A stretch of 39,170 nucleotides of DNA, taken from assembly GCA_003566675.1 (NCBI GenBank), contig PXCI01000110.1, forward strand, positions 1-39,170, read 5' to 3'. A model generated the notes under the pieces. That model had not been told where the DNA came from and searched no databases. It was given only the letters and a program-made list of their open reading frames with translations. Position numbers and translations under genes: made by a program. Positions 22,750 through 30,725 of the stretch are shown here, piece after piece (within the stretch, counting starts at the first letter, position 1; each line of letters starts with the position of its first letter). The stretch is from Clostridia bacterium (GTDB lineage Bacteria > Bacillota > Sulfobacillia > SLMV01).

Positions 22750-23235
22750 ATGCAGGTGTCAAAACAAGTCAGCAGAGTGGAAGAATTGGTGGAGCAACTG
22801 GCGGAGCCAATTGCCAGGGCCGAAGGACAAAGTCTGGTTGCAGTGGAGTACGCGGTGGAGCACGGACGTCCGCGGATGCTGGTCACCCTGGATAAACCGG
22901 GAGGGATCAGTGTCGGCGACTGTCAGCGGTTCAGTGATCTGCTCGGGGCCAGGATGGACCTGGAGGAGGACCGTCTGCCGGATGGCTACTATCTTGAGGT
23001 TTCTTCTCCCGGGCTGGACCGGGTCTTGAAGAGGGATCGGGAATATGATGTCTTCCGGGGACGATTGGTCGAGATTCGAACGTACGCTCCCGTGCAGGGG
23101 CAGAAGAAGCATCTTGGTACGTTGGGGGGCCTCTGTGAGGATCACGTAATCCTCACCGATGAAGAAGGGAATTTACTGCGCATTCCGCGCCACATGATAT
23201 CCCGAGCCAAGCTGCATTACCGATCGGAAATCTGA
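22750..23235 (+). CDS. rimP: Ribosome maturation factor RimP
   Basis: A 161-residue factor for late 30S subunit assembly. The N-terminal alpha/beta domain has V-E-Y-A-V-E-H-G-R-P-R-M-L-V-T-L-D-K-P-G-G-I written here in part, with V-G-D-C-Q-R-F-S-D-L-L, Y-Y-L-E-V-S-S-P-G-L-D-R-V-L as the family signature near residue 85, and a C-terminal SH3-like barrel ending in H-M-I-S-R-A-K-L. It is first in the nusA operon, as in most bacteria. ATG 22750 lies close to AGGGGTAGG; the GTG at 22756 has better spacing and could be the true start, removing two residues. The nusA start is 47 nt downstream. Confidence 0.93.
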   Translation: MQVSKQVSRVEELVEQLAEPIARAEGQSLVAVEYAVEHGRPRMLVTLDKPGGISVGDCQRFSDLLGARMDLEEDRLPDGYYLEVSSPGLDRVLKRDREYDVFRGRLVEIRTYAPVQGQKKHLGTLGGLCEDHVILTDEEGNLLRIPRHMISRAKLHYRSEI

Positions 23236-23282
23236 GGTCCCGTCCTGATGCGGAAGGATTCGTCCCAGGAGAGGGGTTGGCC

Positions 23283-24602
23283 ATGAATCATGACTTCATG
23301 AATGCACTGGATGAACTGAGAAAGCAACATGGCATAGACAGGGAGACCCTGTTGGAGGCCATCGAGTCTGCCGTCAAGTCCGCTTACAGGCGCAATTTTG
23401 GCAGCGCGGGACAGGACGTGGAGGTTCGGCTGGACCGCGAAAGCGGATCGATCCGAATCGGTGTCTACAAAGATGTGGTCGAGGAGGTCACCGATGAGAC
23501 CCGGGAAATCACCTTAAAGGACGCCAAGGAGATTGACCGTGGGTATGAGCTCGAAGATCGTGTGGAATTCGAGGTGGCTCCCGAGAGATTCGCGCGGATT
23601 GCGGCCCAGACGGCGAAACAGGTGATCACCCAGCGGGTCCGGGAAGCAGAACGCGAGCGCATCTACCAGGATTTCATCGAAAAAGAAGCGGACATGATCA
23701 CGGGCCTGGTGCAGCGTGTCCACCAGGGGAACATCCTGATCGATCTGGGTAAGACCGAGTCGCTCCTGGAGCCCTCGGAGCAGATTCCCGGGGAACGATT
23801 TCGCGAAGGAGATCGGGTCAAACTGTACATCGCCGAGGTCAACCGAACTACAAAGGGGCCCCAGGTCGTGCTGTCCAGGACCCATCCCCAGCTGATCAAG
23901 CGGTTGCTGGAGCTCGAGGTTCCCGAGGTTCACGACGGCCAGGTCGAGATCGTGGAGATCGTTCGTGAGGCGGGAGCGCGTTCGAAGGTGGCCGTGCGTT
24001 CCACCGAGCCCAATGTTGATCCCGTCGGCGCCTGCGTCGGACAACGGGGCAACCGGGTTCAGAATGTGGTGCGAGAGATCAAAGGAGAAAAGGTGGACAT
24101 CGTTCGCTGGTCCTCGCTGGAGGAAGAGTATATTGCCAATGCGCTGAGTCCAGCGGATGTTCTGCAGGTGGTCCTGCACGAGGATACCAAGCTGGCCCAG
24201 GTCATCGTACCCGACGATCAGCTGTCCCTGGCGATTGGCAAGGCGGGGCAGAATGCCCGGCTGGCTGCCCGACTTACGGGATGGAAGGTCGACATCAAGG
24301 GCAAGACCGAGGCCGAGGAGAGCGGAATCGGTGAGCAGGGGGTCAAGATCAGGACCGGGGAGGGCGAGGTACGCGTTCCTGGATTTTTCCTGCGCAAAGA
24401 GGACGAAGATGACGAACGCCCCAGCCGCCTGATTGATAGGTTGCTCAATGATGCTAAAAAAGACGAGGATGCCCGGGAGGAAGAAGTGCGGGAGCAAGAG
24501 GCCCGGGAGGAACAGGCCAGGGAGAAGGTGGCCCGGGATAAGGACGCCGGTGACGAAGATGCCGGTGAAGAGGATGCCGATGAGGATCCAGAGTCCAGGT
24601 AG
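23283..24602 (+). CDS. nusA: Transcription termination/antitermination factor NusA with charged C-terminal tail
   Basis: A 439-residue NusA, which binds RNA polymerase and nascent RNA and tunes pausing, termination and antitermination. Domains in order are the N-terminal polymerase-binding domain (1-125; D-R-E-T-L-L-E-A-I-E near 17-26), S1 (about 135-200), KH1 (with G-A-C-V-G-Q-R-G-N-R-V) and KH2 (L-S-L-A-I-G-K-A-G-Q-N-A-R-L-A). A tail from about residue 375 consists almost wholly of Glu, Asp, Arg, Lys and Ala in irregular repeats such as A-R-E-E-Q-A-R-E-K. This is unlike the short end of Bacillus NusA and distinct from the acidic repeats of enteric NusA. ATG 23283 follows AGGAGAGGGG. The next gene is rnpM, 30 nt downstream. 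Confidence 0.95.
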   Translation: MNHDFMNALDELRKQHGIDRETLLEAIESAVKSAYRRNFGSAGQDVEVRLDRESGSIRIGVYKDVVEEVTDETREITLKDAKEIDRGYELEDRVEFEVAPERFARIAAQTAKQVITQRVREAERERIYQDFIEKEADMITGLVQRVHQGNILIDLGKTESLLEPSEQIPGERFREGDRVKLYIAEVNRTTKGPQVVLSRTHPQLIKRLLELEVPEVHDGQVEIVEIVREAGARSKVAVRSTEPNVDPVGACVGQRGNRVQNVVREIKGEKVDIVRWSSLEEEYIANALSPADVLQVVLHEDTKLAQVIVPDDQLSLAIGKAGQNARLAARLTGWKVDIKGKTEAEESGIGEQGVKIRTGEGEVRVPGFFLRKEDEDDERPSRLIDRLLNDAKKDEDAREEEVREQEAREEQAREKVARDKDAGDEDAGEEDADEDPESR

Positions 24603-24632
24603 GGTGGGACAGGAAAGGATCGGTGGTAGATA

Positions 24633-24935
24633 GTGACCAGACGGAAGCGTCCCCTGCGCCGCTGCATTGGCTGTGGGGTCAGCCAGCCGAAGAAGGATCT
24701 GATCAGGATTGTACGCAGCCCTGACGGTCAGATCCTGAGTATCGACACCGGAGGGAAGATGTCCGGTAGGGGAGCATATGTGTGTCCGGATGGGAACTGT
24801 CTCGAGAAAGCCTTCTCCGGGAAACACCTGGTTCGAGCTTTGAGAATGTCACACATTGATGAGAAGGTTCAGAGGGACCTGTTTACCCGGTTGCAGCGGA
24901 TGACCGAGTCGTGTAAGTTATGCGGAGGTGAATGA
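24633..24935 (+). CDS. rnpM: RNase P modulator RnpM (YlxR), with an extra C-terminal CxxC
   Basis: A 100-residue YlxR-family protein; the Bacillus member binds the RNase P RNA and modulates its activity. It opens with R-R-C-I-G-C-G (the usual CxxC), then the I-R-I-V-R strand, G-R-G-A-Y-V-C-P, and a basic helix. The C-terminus adds S-C-K-L-C-G-G-E, a second CxxC not usual in the family. The GTG at 24633 has a GGATCGGTGG-type site upstream that is weaker than its neighbours'. It overlaps the open frame of infB; the likely infB start is 1 nt after its stop. The ylxQ gene often found here is absent. Confidence 0.9.
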   Translation: MTRRKRPLRRCIGCGVSQPKKDLIRIVRSPDGQILSIDTGGKMSGRGAYVCPDGNCLEKAFSGKHLVRALRMSHIDEKVQRDLFTRLQRMTESCKLCGGE

Positions 24936-24936
24936 T

Positions 24937-27024
24937 TTGGCGCGCAATGTTCGTGTATACATGCTTGCACGTGAGTTGGATGTGCAGAGCAAGGAAGTGC
25001 TTAGAATTCTTCAGGAGGATTTGAACCTGGACGTCACCAATCATATGACCTCGATAAATAACCAGGTTGCTGATCGCGTCAGCAAGATCGTAAAGGGAGA
25101 GGACTCTCCGGGTGAGCCGAGTCCTCCCGCCGAGAAGGCCCCGCCCGAAACGGAGAAGCCCGAGCCACAGGCGAAGGCAAAGAAGGTCAAGAAGAAGGGG
25201 GTCAGTCCCAGGAGGCGGCGCCCAGACCGGAAACGGGCACCCCGGCGATCCCTGCAGGTTCCCGTGGAGAAGGTCATCCTCACCGGTTCGCTGACGGTCG
25301 CAGAACTTGCAGAGAAGCTCAGTGTAGAGCCTTTGCAGTTTATGCAACATCTGATCGGTATAGGGATCATGGCCAACATTAACCAGGAGCTCGATGTGGA
25401 GAGCGCTGCCCTGATCATCAGTGAGCTTGGAGTGGAATTTGAGCACGTGGAGCCGGAGGAGGATGATGGCGATCGGGGAGAGGACGTTCTGGCGGAGCAT
25501 ATTGATGACGAGAACGCCGACCGGACGATGCCCCGCGCACCCGTCGTCACCGTCATGGGCCATGTTGATCACGGTAAGACCACCCTGCTGGACACCATCC
25601 GTCGTACCTCGGTGATCGAGGAGGAGATGGGCGGGATCACCCAGCACATCGGCGCCTCCACGGTCATCCACGACGGCAAACCCATCGTGTTTCTGGATAC
25701 CCCCGGCCACGAGGCCTTCACGGCCATGAGGGCCCGGGGAGCCAGAGTCACCGACATCGTGGTGCTGGTGGTCGCTGCCGACGACGGCGTGATGCCCCAG
25801 ACCATCGAGGCCATTGATCACGCCAAGGCCGCTGGGGTTCCATTAATCGTTGCCGTGAACAAGATCGAGCTTCCAAACGCACAGCCCGACCGGATCCGGC
25901 AGGAGCTGACTGCCCAGGAGATGGTGCCCGAGGAATGGGGCGGAGAGACCATCTACGTGGATATCTCGGCTCTGCGGGGCGACAACGTGGACGAGATTCT
26001 GGACATGATCCTGTTGGTGGCGGAGATGTCCGAATTAGAGGCCGACCCCGAGCAGAGGGCCCACGGCATTGTCGTCGAGGCCGAGTTGGACAAGGGACGG
26101 GGTGCGGTGTCGACCGTACTGATCCAGGGCGGCACGCTGCGGAGGACCGATCCCTTCGTGGCCGGCATCTACAGCGGCAGGGTTCGCGCGATGTTTGATG
26201 ACCGGGGCAATCCCATCGACGAGGCGGGTCCGGCCACGCCGGTTGAGGTTCTCGGAGCCTCGGGCGTTCCCCTGGCGGGAGACCGCTTCGTGGTCGTGGA
26301 GAATGACGCTGCAGCCAAGGACCTGGCCCGCACCCTTCAGCAGGAGGCGAGGCAGGAGGAGCTGCAGAAGACCACGCCGGCATCCCTGGAGGATTTCTAC
26401 GATGATGAGGAGTCTCACAAGGAGCTGCGGATCGTGCTCAAGGGCGATGTGCAGGGTTCTCTCGAGGCCTGTTCCCGGGCCCTCGAGCGGATCGAGAACG
26501 AGGAGGTATCGGTCCGTGTGATCCACGGTGGCGTCGGTGCCATCAACGAATCGGACATCATGTTGGCGTCTGCCTCAGGTGCGGTGACCATCGGCTTCAA
26601 CGTGCGTCCCAATGCCGGGGCACGCAGGTCTGCCAAGGAGCAGGGAGTAGATATCCGCACGTACCGGGTAATCTATGAACTGCTAGAGGACATCGAGGCC
26701 GCCATCACGGGGATGCTTGCACCGCAATACCGCGAGCGTGTCATCGGCAGGGCCGAGGTTCGCGATACGTTCCAGGTCTCCGGAATCGGGCGGATCGCTG
26801 GCCTGTACGTGACCGAGGGAACCGTTCAGAGACGAGCTGCGGTGCGGGTCGTGCGCGACGGACGGGTGATCAACGAGGGACGGATCGCCTCCCTGAGACG
26901 TTTCCAGGACGACGTTCGCGAGGTCGCATCTGGCTACGAGTGCGGACTGGGGATTGAGAACTTCAACGATGTGCAGGTCGGCGATGAGATCGAGTTCTGG
27001 ATCCAGGAAGAAGTGCCAAGATAA
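24937..27024 (+). CDS. infB: Translation initiation factor IF-2
   Basis: A 695-residue GTPase that brings initiator tRNA to the 30S subunit and promotes subunit joining. There is an N-terminal IF2N helix bundle (Y-M-L-A-R-E-L-D-V near residues 8-16), a short charged linker (about 55-110), and a second IF2N domain. The G domain begins near 208 with [11 protein letters not shown]; further G motifs are D-T-P-G-H-E-A-F and N-K-I-E-L. Domains II, III and C2 follow to the end. The length is typical for Firmicutes. The start is TTG 24937, 8 nt after GCGGAGG; the in-frame GTG at 24928 overlaps that site and is unlikely. It overlaps nothing and is followed by rbfA after 24 nt. Confidence 0.95.
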   Translation: MARNVRVYMLARELDVQSKEVLRILQEDLNLDVTNHMTSINNQVADRVSKIVKGEDSPGEPSPPAEKAPPETEKPEPQAKAKKVKKKGVSPRRRRPDRKRAPRRSLQVPVEKVILTGSLTVAELAEKLSVEPLQFMQHLIGIGIMANINQELDVESAALIISELGVEFEHVEPEEDDGDRGEDVLAEHIDDENADRTMPRAPVVTVMGHVDHGKTTLLDTIRRTSVIEEEMGGITQHIGASTVIHDGKPIVFLDTPGHEAFTAMRARGARVTDIVVLVVAADDGVMPQTIEAIDHAKAAGVPLIVAVNKIELPNAQPDRIRQELTAQEMVPEEWGGETIYVDISALRGDNVDEILDMILLVAEMSELEADPEQRAHGIVVEAELDKGRGAVSTVLIQGGTLRRTDPFVAGIYSGRVRAMFDDRGNPIDEAGPATPVEVLGASGVPLAGDRFVVVENDAAAKDLARTLQQEARQEELQKTTPASLEDFYDDEESHKELRIVLKGDVQGSLEACSRALERIENEEVSVRVIHGGVGAINESDIMLASASGAVTIGFNVRPNAGARRSAKEQGVDIRTYRVIYELLEDIEAAITGMLAPQYRERVIGRAEVRDTFQVSGIGRIAGLYVTEGTVQRRAAVRVVRDGRVINEGRIASLRRFQDDVREVASGYECGLGIENFNDVQVGDEIEFWIQEEVPR

Positions 27025-27048
27025 TATTGTCATGCGAAGGTGATCAAC

Positions 27049-27411
27049 GTGGCAACTCAAGAGACGATCAGGCGCATCGGTAACGACATCAAGCAGCTGG
27101 TCGGCCGGGTTATCTCTCATGAAATGAAGGACCCAAGGATCGGGATAGCCTCTGTGGTCTCGGTGGACATGTCGCCGGATCTAAAATTAGCCCGCATCTA
27201 CGTCTCGGTCCTCGGTGACGAACAGCACCAGCAGGATACTATAGAGGTTCTCGAGGGTGCGCGCGGTTTTGTGCGTTGTGAGATGGGAGAAAGGCTGGAT
27301 TTGAAGTATGTACCCGATATCCAGTTCATCCTGGACCAGACCATCGAGCAGGGTCGGCACATTGACCGGATTTTGCGAAAGATCAAGGAGGAGGCAGATG
27401 ACGACTCCTGA
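27049..27411 (+). CDS. rbfA: Ribosome-binding factor A
   Basis: A 120-residue KH-type (kink-turn AxG) cold-shock protein that binds the 30S neck near helix 1 of 16S rRNA during maturation. Typical elements are R-I-G-N-D-I-K-Q-L-V near the start, the conserved D-P-R-I-G-I-A-S-V-V, A-R-I-Y-V-S-V-L and the terminal P-D-I-Q-F-I-L-D-Q-T-I-E-Q-G-R-H-I-D-R-I-L, which is spread over residues about 86-108. The GTG at 27049 has GAAGG 8 nt upstream; the GTG at 27040 overlaps it. Its end overlaps the start of nrnA by 14 nt, so the two are translationally coupled. Confidence 0.93.
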   Translation: MATQETIRRIGNDIKQLVGRVISHEMKDPRIGIASVVSVDMSPDLKLARIYVSVLGDEQHQQDTIEVLEGARGFVRCEMGERLDLKYVPDIQFILDQTIEQGRHIDRILRKIKEEADDDS

Positions 27412-28402
27412 CTGGCGAGATCTGGGGCTGACCGGACTGCTGAGCAGCGCAGATTCTGTGCTCATCCCCCTTCATGTCTCGCCGGATGGTGACAGTGTGG
27501 GGTCGGCCCTGGCGATGGCTGCGGCCTGCCGCCATCTTGGCAGCCGGGCAACCGTGGTCAGTTCCGACCCGCCACCTGAGACCTATCGCTTCCTCGCCGG
27601 GTGGGAGGACATCCGTCGGCCCGAGGATCTGTCCCCCCCCTTCGATCTATTGTTGCTCCTCGATTGCAGTTCCCTGAGCCGAACGGGACGGGTCAGGGAA
27701 CTTTTTGATACCTCCGGTCTTCCCCTCGTTGTCACCATAGATCACCACCGCAAGGGGGAGAGGATCGGAGACTATGTCTGGGTGGATCCGGCGGCTGCTG
27801 CCACCGCGGAGATGGTCTTCGACTGGATTTCGGATGCTGGCCTCCCCCTGGAGGCGGACGTGGCTTCCGCCCTCTACACGGGCATCGCCACGGACACCGG
27901 TTTCTTCGCCTATCCCAATGCTTCGGCGGGCACCTTTGACCGGGCTGCTGCCCTGGTCCGCCGGGGAGCGGTCCCCGATCGGATCTACCGAAAAATCAGC
28001 GAGGACAGGCCCCTGCAGGAGATCCGAATCCTGGGTCGTGCCCTGGAGAAACTCCAGGTGGAGGCGGGGGGGCTTCTGGCCTGGACGGCCCTGACCCGGG
28101 AGGACATGCTGGAAAAGGCCGCGGGCCCCGACGATACCGAGGGCATAGTCAATCGGCTCCGCTCTATCGCCGCCAACGAGGTGGCCATCTTGCTTGTTCA
28201 GACGGACAGCGGGCATGTGAAGATCAGTTTTCGATCGCGCAAGAAAGTGGATGTGAGCGAACTGGCCGGCGAGTTTGGCGGCGGAGGTCATGCAAGGGCT
28301 GCCGGGGCCACGGTTGCCGGAAATGTGGACGAGGTGACCCGCGAGGTTCTGGCGGCCGCGCTGAGCCGGCTGCCGCAGACGGAGGGGGACCACAGGTCTT
28401 GA
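27398..28402 (+). CDS. nrnA: Bifunctional nanoRNase / pAp phosphatase NrnA (DHH family)
   Basis: A 334-residue DHH-DHHA1 phosphoesterase. It degrades RNA fragments of two to five nucleotides and dephosphorylates pAp from sulfate assimilation. Metal-binding motifs are H-V-S-P-D-G-D-S-V-G-S (His26, Asp30, Asp32), L-L-D-C (Asp89), D-H-H (115-117) and A-T-D-T-G-F-F. The DHHA1 substrate-binding domain shows F-G-G-G-G-H-A-R-A-A-G near residue 300. ATG 27398 follows AAGGAGGAGG inside the end of rbfA (14-nt overlap). Its stop shares bases with the TTG start of truB. The order rbfA-nrnA-truB-ribF is typical of Firmicutes. Confidence 0.93.
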   Translation: MTTPDWRDLGLTGLLSSADSVLIPLHVSPDGDSVGSALAMAAACRHLGSRATVVSSDPPPETYRFLAGWEDIRRPEDLSPPFDLLLLLDCSSLSRTGRVRELFDTSGLPLVVTIDHHRKGERIGDYVWVDPAAAATAEMVFDWISDAGLPLEADVASALYTGIATDTGFFAYPNASAGTFDRAAALVRRGAVPDRIYRKISEDRPLQEIRILGRALEKLQVEAGGLLAWTALTREDMLEKAAGPDDTEGIVNRLRSIAANEVAILLVQTDSGHVKISFRSRKKVDVSELAGEFGGGGHARAAGATVAGNVDEVTREVLAAALSRLPQTEGDHRS

Positions 28403-29277
28403 ACGGAATCATCAACGTGTTCAAGCCGCCGGGCTGGACATCCCACGATGTGGTCAACCGGGTGCGAAGGGTGTTCGGGATTCGCAAGGTGGGCCATGCC
28501 GGGACCCTGGATCCGGGGGCTTCGGGGGTTTTGGTGGTCCTGGTCGGCAGGGCAACCAGGACGCAGCAGTATTTCACCGCCCTGGACAAGACCTATGTGG
28601 GAGAACTCACCCTGGGCCTACAGACCGACAGCGGCGACGGCTTTGGCCGTGTGATCACGGTTGATGAGGCGCCACCGGATGACCCCGCCGTCCTGGAGGG
28701 CCTTCTGCCGCAGTTCACCGGAGAGGTGGATCAGCTTCCTCCCATGACGTCTGCGGTCAAACATCGGGGTGAACCCCTGTACCGCCTCGCGCGGCGAGGC
28801 GTGACGGTGAAAAGAAAGATACGGAGGGTCCGCATCGATTCCCTCCGACTTCTGAACTGGAACGATAGTACTCCTCCCCGCGCGCTGCTTGAGATCCGGT
28901 GTTCCTCGGGAACCTATGTGAGAACGCTCATGATGGACCTGGGCACTGCCGCTGCGAGCTGTGGATACATGTCTTTCCTGGTTCGAACCGCAGTGGGTCG
29001 TTTCGCGATCTCTGGGGCTATCTGGCCAGGTGACATCTGCCGGGAGGCTCTGATACCCTTATCCAGGGCCCTGAGTTTTTTGCCTGCGCTCTGTTTGGAT
29101 TCGTCGGACGCCAGGCGGGTGTCCGGGGGTGCGCGTCCGCAGAACATAGGCCGCGTTGAGGGGTGCGATGGTGATAGGGTGAGGCTTCTCGGACCGCAGG
29201 ATGCATTCTTGGCGGTGGGCAGGGTGTCTGCAGGCTTGGTGTATCCGGAAAAGGTATTTCCGCCGTCAGATGATTGA
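28399..29277 (+). CDS. truB: tRNA pseudouridine-55 synthase TruB
   Basis: A 292-residue enzyme that makes pseudouridine 55 in the T-arm of nearly all tRNAs. The catalytic Asp38 lies in G-H-A-G-T-L-D-P-G-A-S-G. The start is the typical G-I-I-N-V-F-K-P-P-G-W-T-S-H-D, and D-K-T-Y-V-G-E-L-T-L-G, R-R-V-R-I and C-S-S-G-T-Y-V-R-T-L follow. The C-terminal PUA-like region ends with Y-P-E-K-V-F. TTG 28399 overlaps the nrnA stop (TTGA). It precedes ribF by 13 nt. Confidence 0.93.
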   Translation: MNGIINVFKPPGWTSHDVVNRVRRVFGIRKVGHAGTLDPGASGVLVVLVGRATRTQQYFTALDKTYVGELTLGLQTDSGDGFGRVITVDEAPPDDPAVLEGLLPQFTGEVDQLPPMTSAVKHRGEPLYRLARRGVTVKRKIRRVRIDSLRLLNWNDSTPPRALLEIRCSSGTYVRTLMMDLGTAAASCGYMSFLVRTAVGRFAISGAIWPGDICREALIPLSRALSFLPALCLDSSDARRVSGGARPQNIGRVEGCDGDRVRLLGPQDAFLAVGRVSAGLVYPEKVFPPSDD

Positions 29278-29290
29278 GGAGAGAGTTAAA

Positions 29291-30256
29291 TTGAGATGCT
29301 ATGAAGGATTGGATCTCGGTGACTGGGATAAAAGTAGACGTCGCGTGGTGGTGATTGGCGCCTTTGATGGTGTTCATCTTGGCCATCAGCGCTTGATCTC
29401 GGCAGCACGCGACCAGGCCCGTGAGGACGGCGCAGAGCTGGCTGTCCTGACGTTCTGGCCACCGCCGCAGGTGTTGCTGCAGCCCGGGCGCGGGGCGCGG
29501 CTTCTGTGCACCCGCCGGCAAAAAGCAGGGCTGATGAGGGACCTGGGGGTCGATTCCCTGGTCACGCTCTCCTTTGACCGGGATCTGGCAGGGATGTCCG
29601 CCGAGCATTTTGCCCGGGGCATTCTGTGGGAGCAGCTGGGCGTTGACCAGGTCTTTGTCGGGTACAACTTCACCTTTGGCCGGGACTCCGGTGGCGACGC
29701 GGAGACCTTGAAGGACTATGGTGCGGATCTGGGTTTCGGGGTCAGGGTTTTATCACCGGTGCGTTTCGGTGATTGCACGGTTTCCAGTACCCGGATTCGA
29801 AGGAGACTGGAGGAGGGTCGCGTCCGCTCCGCAGCAGAGCTTCTGGGTCGGCCCTTCAGCATTGAGGGTCAGGTGATCCACGGGGAGGGACGCGGAGGGC
29901 GCCAGGTCGGCTATCCCACCGCTAACCTCAGGCCTTCCGAGATGGTGATGTTACCCCGGGAGGGGGTCTATGCGGTTCAGGCCCACCTGGAGGAGAATCC
30001 ATCAGAGGCCCATCCTGGAGTCGCCAGCGTGGGGGGGCGGCCCACCTTTGTCCGGTCCGAAGATCGGCCTGGCGTGGAGGTGCACATCCTGGGTTTTGAA
30101 GGTGACCTGTACGGCAGCGAAATGAAGGTGGCTTTCAGGCGCAGACTACGGGATTTGAGAGCATTTTCGTCCCCTGAGGCTTTGAGTGAGCAAATTCAAC
30201 GTGATATTGAGACCAGCTGGGGCTCATCGGATCACAATGCCGCTGGAGGCTCCTGA
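29291..30256 (+). CDS. ribF: Bifunctional riboflavin kinase / FAD synthetase
   Basis: A 321-residue enzyme making FMN from riboflavin and FAD from FMN. The N-terminal nucleotidyltransferase has I-G-A-F-D-G-V-H-L-G-H (HxGH at 29-32), V-L-T-F-W-P-P-P, F-V-G-Y-N-F-T-F-G and the S-S-T-R-I-R-R motif. The C-terminal kinase starts with G-R-P-F-S-I-E-G and includes G-R-Q-V-G-Y-P-T-A-N-L and G-V-Y-A-V. The start is TTG 29291, served by GAGGAGAG; the ATG at 29270 inside truB has no ribosome binding site. The next gene, rpsO, has its own promoter 6 nt after the ribF stop. Confidence 0.94.
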   Translation: MRCYEGLDLGDWDKSRRRVVVIGAFDGVHLGHQRLISAARDQAREDGAELAVLTFWPPPQVLLQPGRGARLLCTRRQKAGLMRDLGVDSLVTLSFDRDLAGMSAEHFARGILWEQLGVDQVFVGYNFTFGRDSGGDAETLKDYGADLGFGVRVLSPVRFGDCTVSSTRIRRRLEEGRVRSAAELLGRPFSIEGQVIHGEGRGGRQVGYPTANLRPSEMVMLPREGVYAVQAHLEENPSEAHPGVASVGGRPTFVRSEDRPGVEVHILGFEGDLYGSEMKVAFRRRLRDLRAFSSPEALSEQIQRDIETSWGSSDHNAAGGS

Positions 30257-30261
30257 TGAAT

Positions 30262-30290
30262 TTGCAGATCATGGCAGATTATGCTACAAT
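30262..30290 (+). promoter_or_regulatory. SigA-type promoter for rpsO-pnp
   Basis: TTGCAG (30262-30267), 17-nt spacer, TACAAT (30285-30290). It begins 6 nt after the ribF stop codon. Transcription would start near 30297, giving a leader of about 110 nt before rpsO. Confidence 0.68.
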
Positions 30291-30296
30291 TGATGG

Positions 30297-30408
30297 AAGT
30301 GCTTTTGAACCGCAACTGGGCTGTTCGATCACCTCCGGCGGCACGCTCGGTTGACGGGGATATCCCACCCCCTGAGGGGGATGGCAGAGATCCGGGAGGT
30401 AGAAAACA
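30297..30408 (+). promoter_or_regulatory. rpsO leader, candidate S15 autoregulatory RNA
   Basis: A leader of about 110 nt with at least one strong stem: CCCCC (30368-30372), loop TGA, GGGGG (30376-30380), just before the GGGAGG ribosome binding site. S15 is known to repress its own mRNA in several phyla through structured leaders near the start codon. The position and structure fit that, but I cannot match it to a described leader class. Confidence 0.4.
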
Positions 30409-30672
30409 ATGACAGAAGATGAGAAACAGGGCATTGTAGAGGAATACAAGCTCCACGAGACCGATACCGGTTCACCCGAGGTGCAGATTGCACTGCTTTC
30501 GGGCCGAATTAGACAGCTCACTGAACATCTGCGGGAACACCGCAAGGATCACCATTCACGTCGTGGGCTTCTCAAGATGGTAGGCCAGCGCAGGAACCTG
30601 TTGAACTACTTGCGGAAAAAGGACAGCGACAGGTATTACGATTTGATCAAAAGGCTGGGATTGAGAAGGTAA
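30409..30672 (+). CDS. rpsO: 30S ribosomal protein S15
   Basis: An 87-residue S15, a primary binder of the central domain of 16S rRNA that helps form the platform and bridge B4. The four-helix pattern and signature residues are clear: [12 protein letters not shown] near residues 19-30, [19 protein letters not shown], and [15 protein letters not shown] 30409 has GGGAGG 8 nt upstream. The gene pairs with pnp 53 nt downstream, as in most bacteria; the pair usually shares a transcript that PNPase and RNases process. Confidence 0.97.
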   Translation: MTEDEKQGIVEEYKLHETDTGSPEVQIALLSGRIRQLTEHLREHRKDHHSRRGLLKMVGQRRNLLNYLRKKDSDRYYDLIKRLGLRR

Positions 30673-30725
30673 TCCAATGCCCGGCCCGGATTTAGCGAAT
30701 GCATACATCTTTGGGAGGTGTACTT

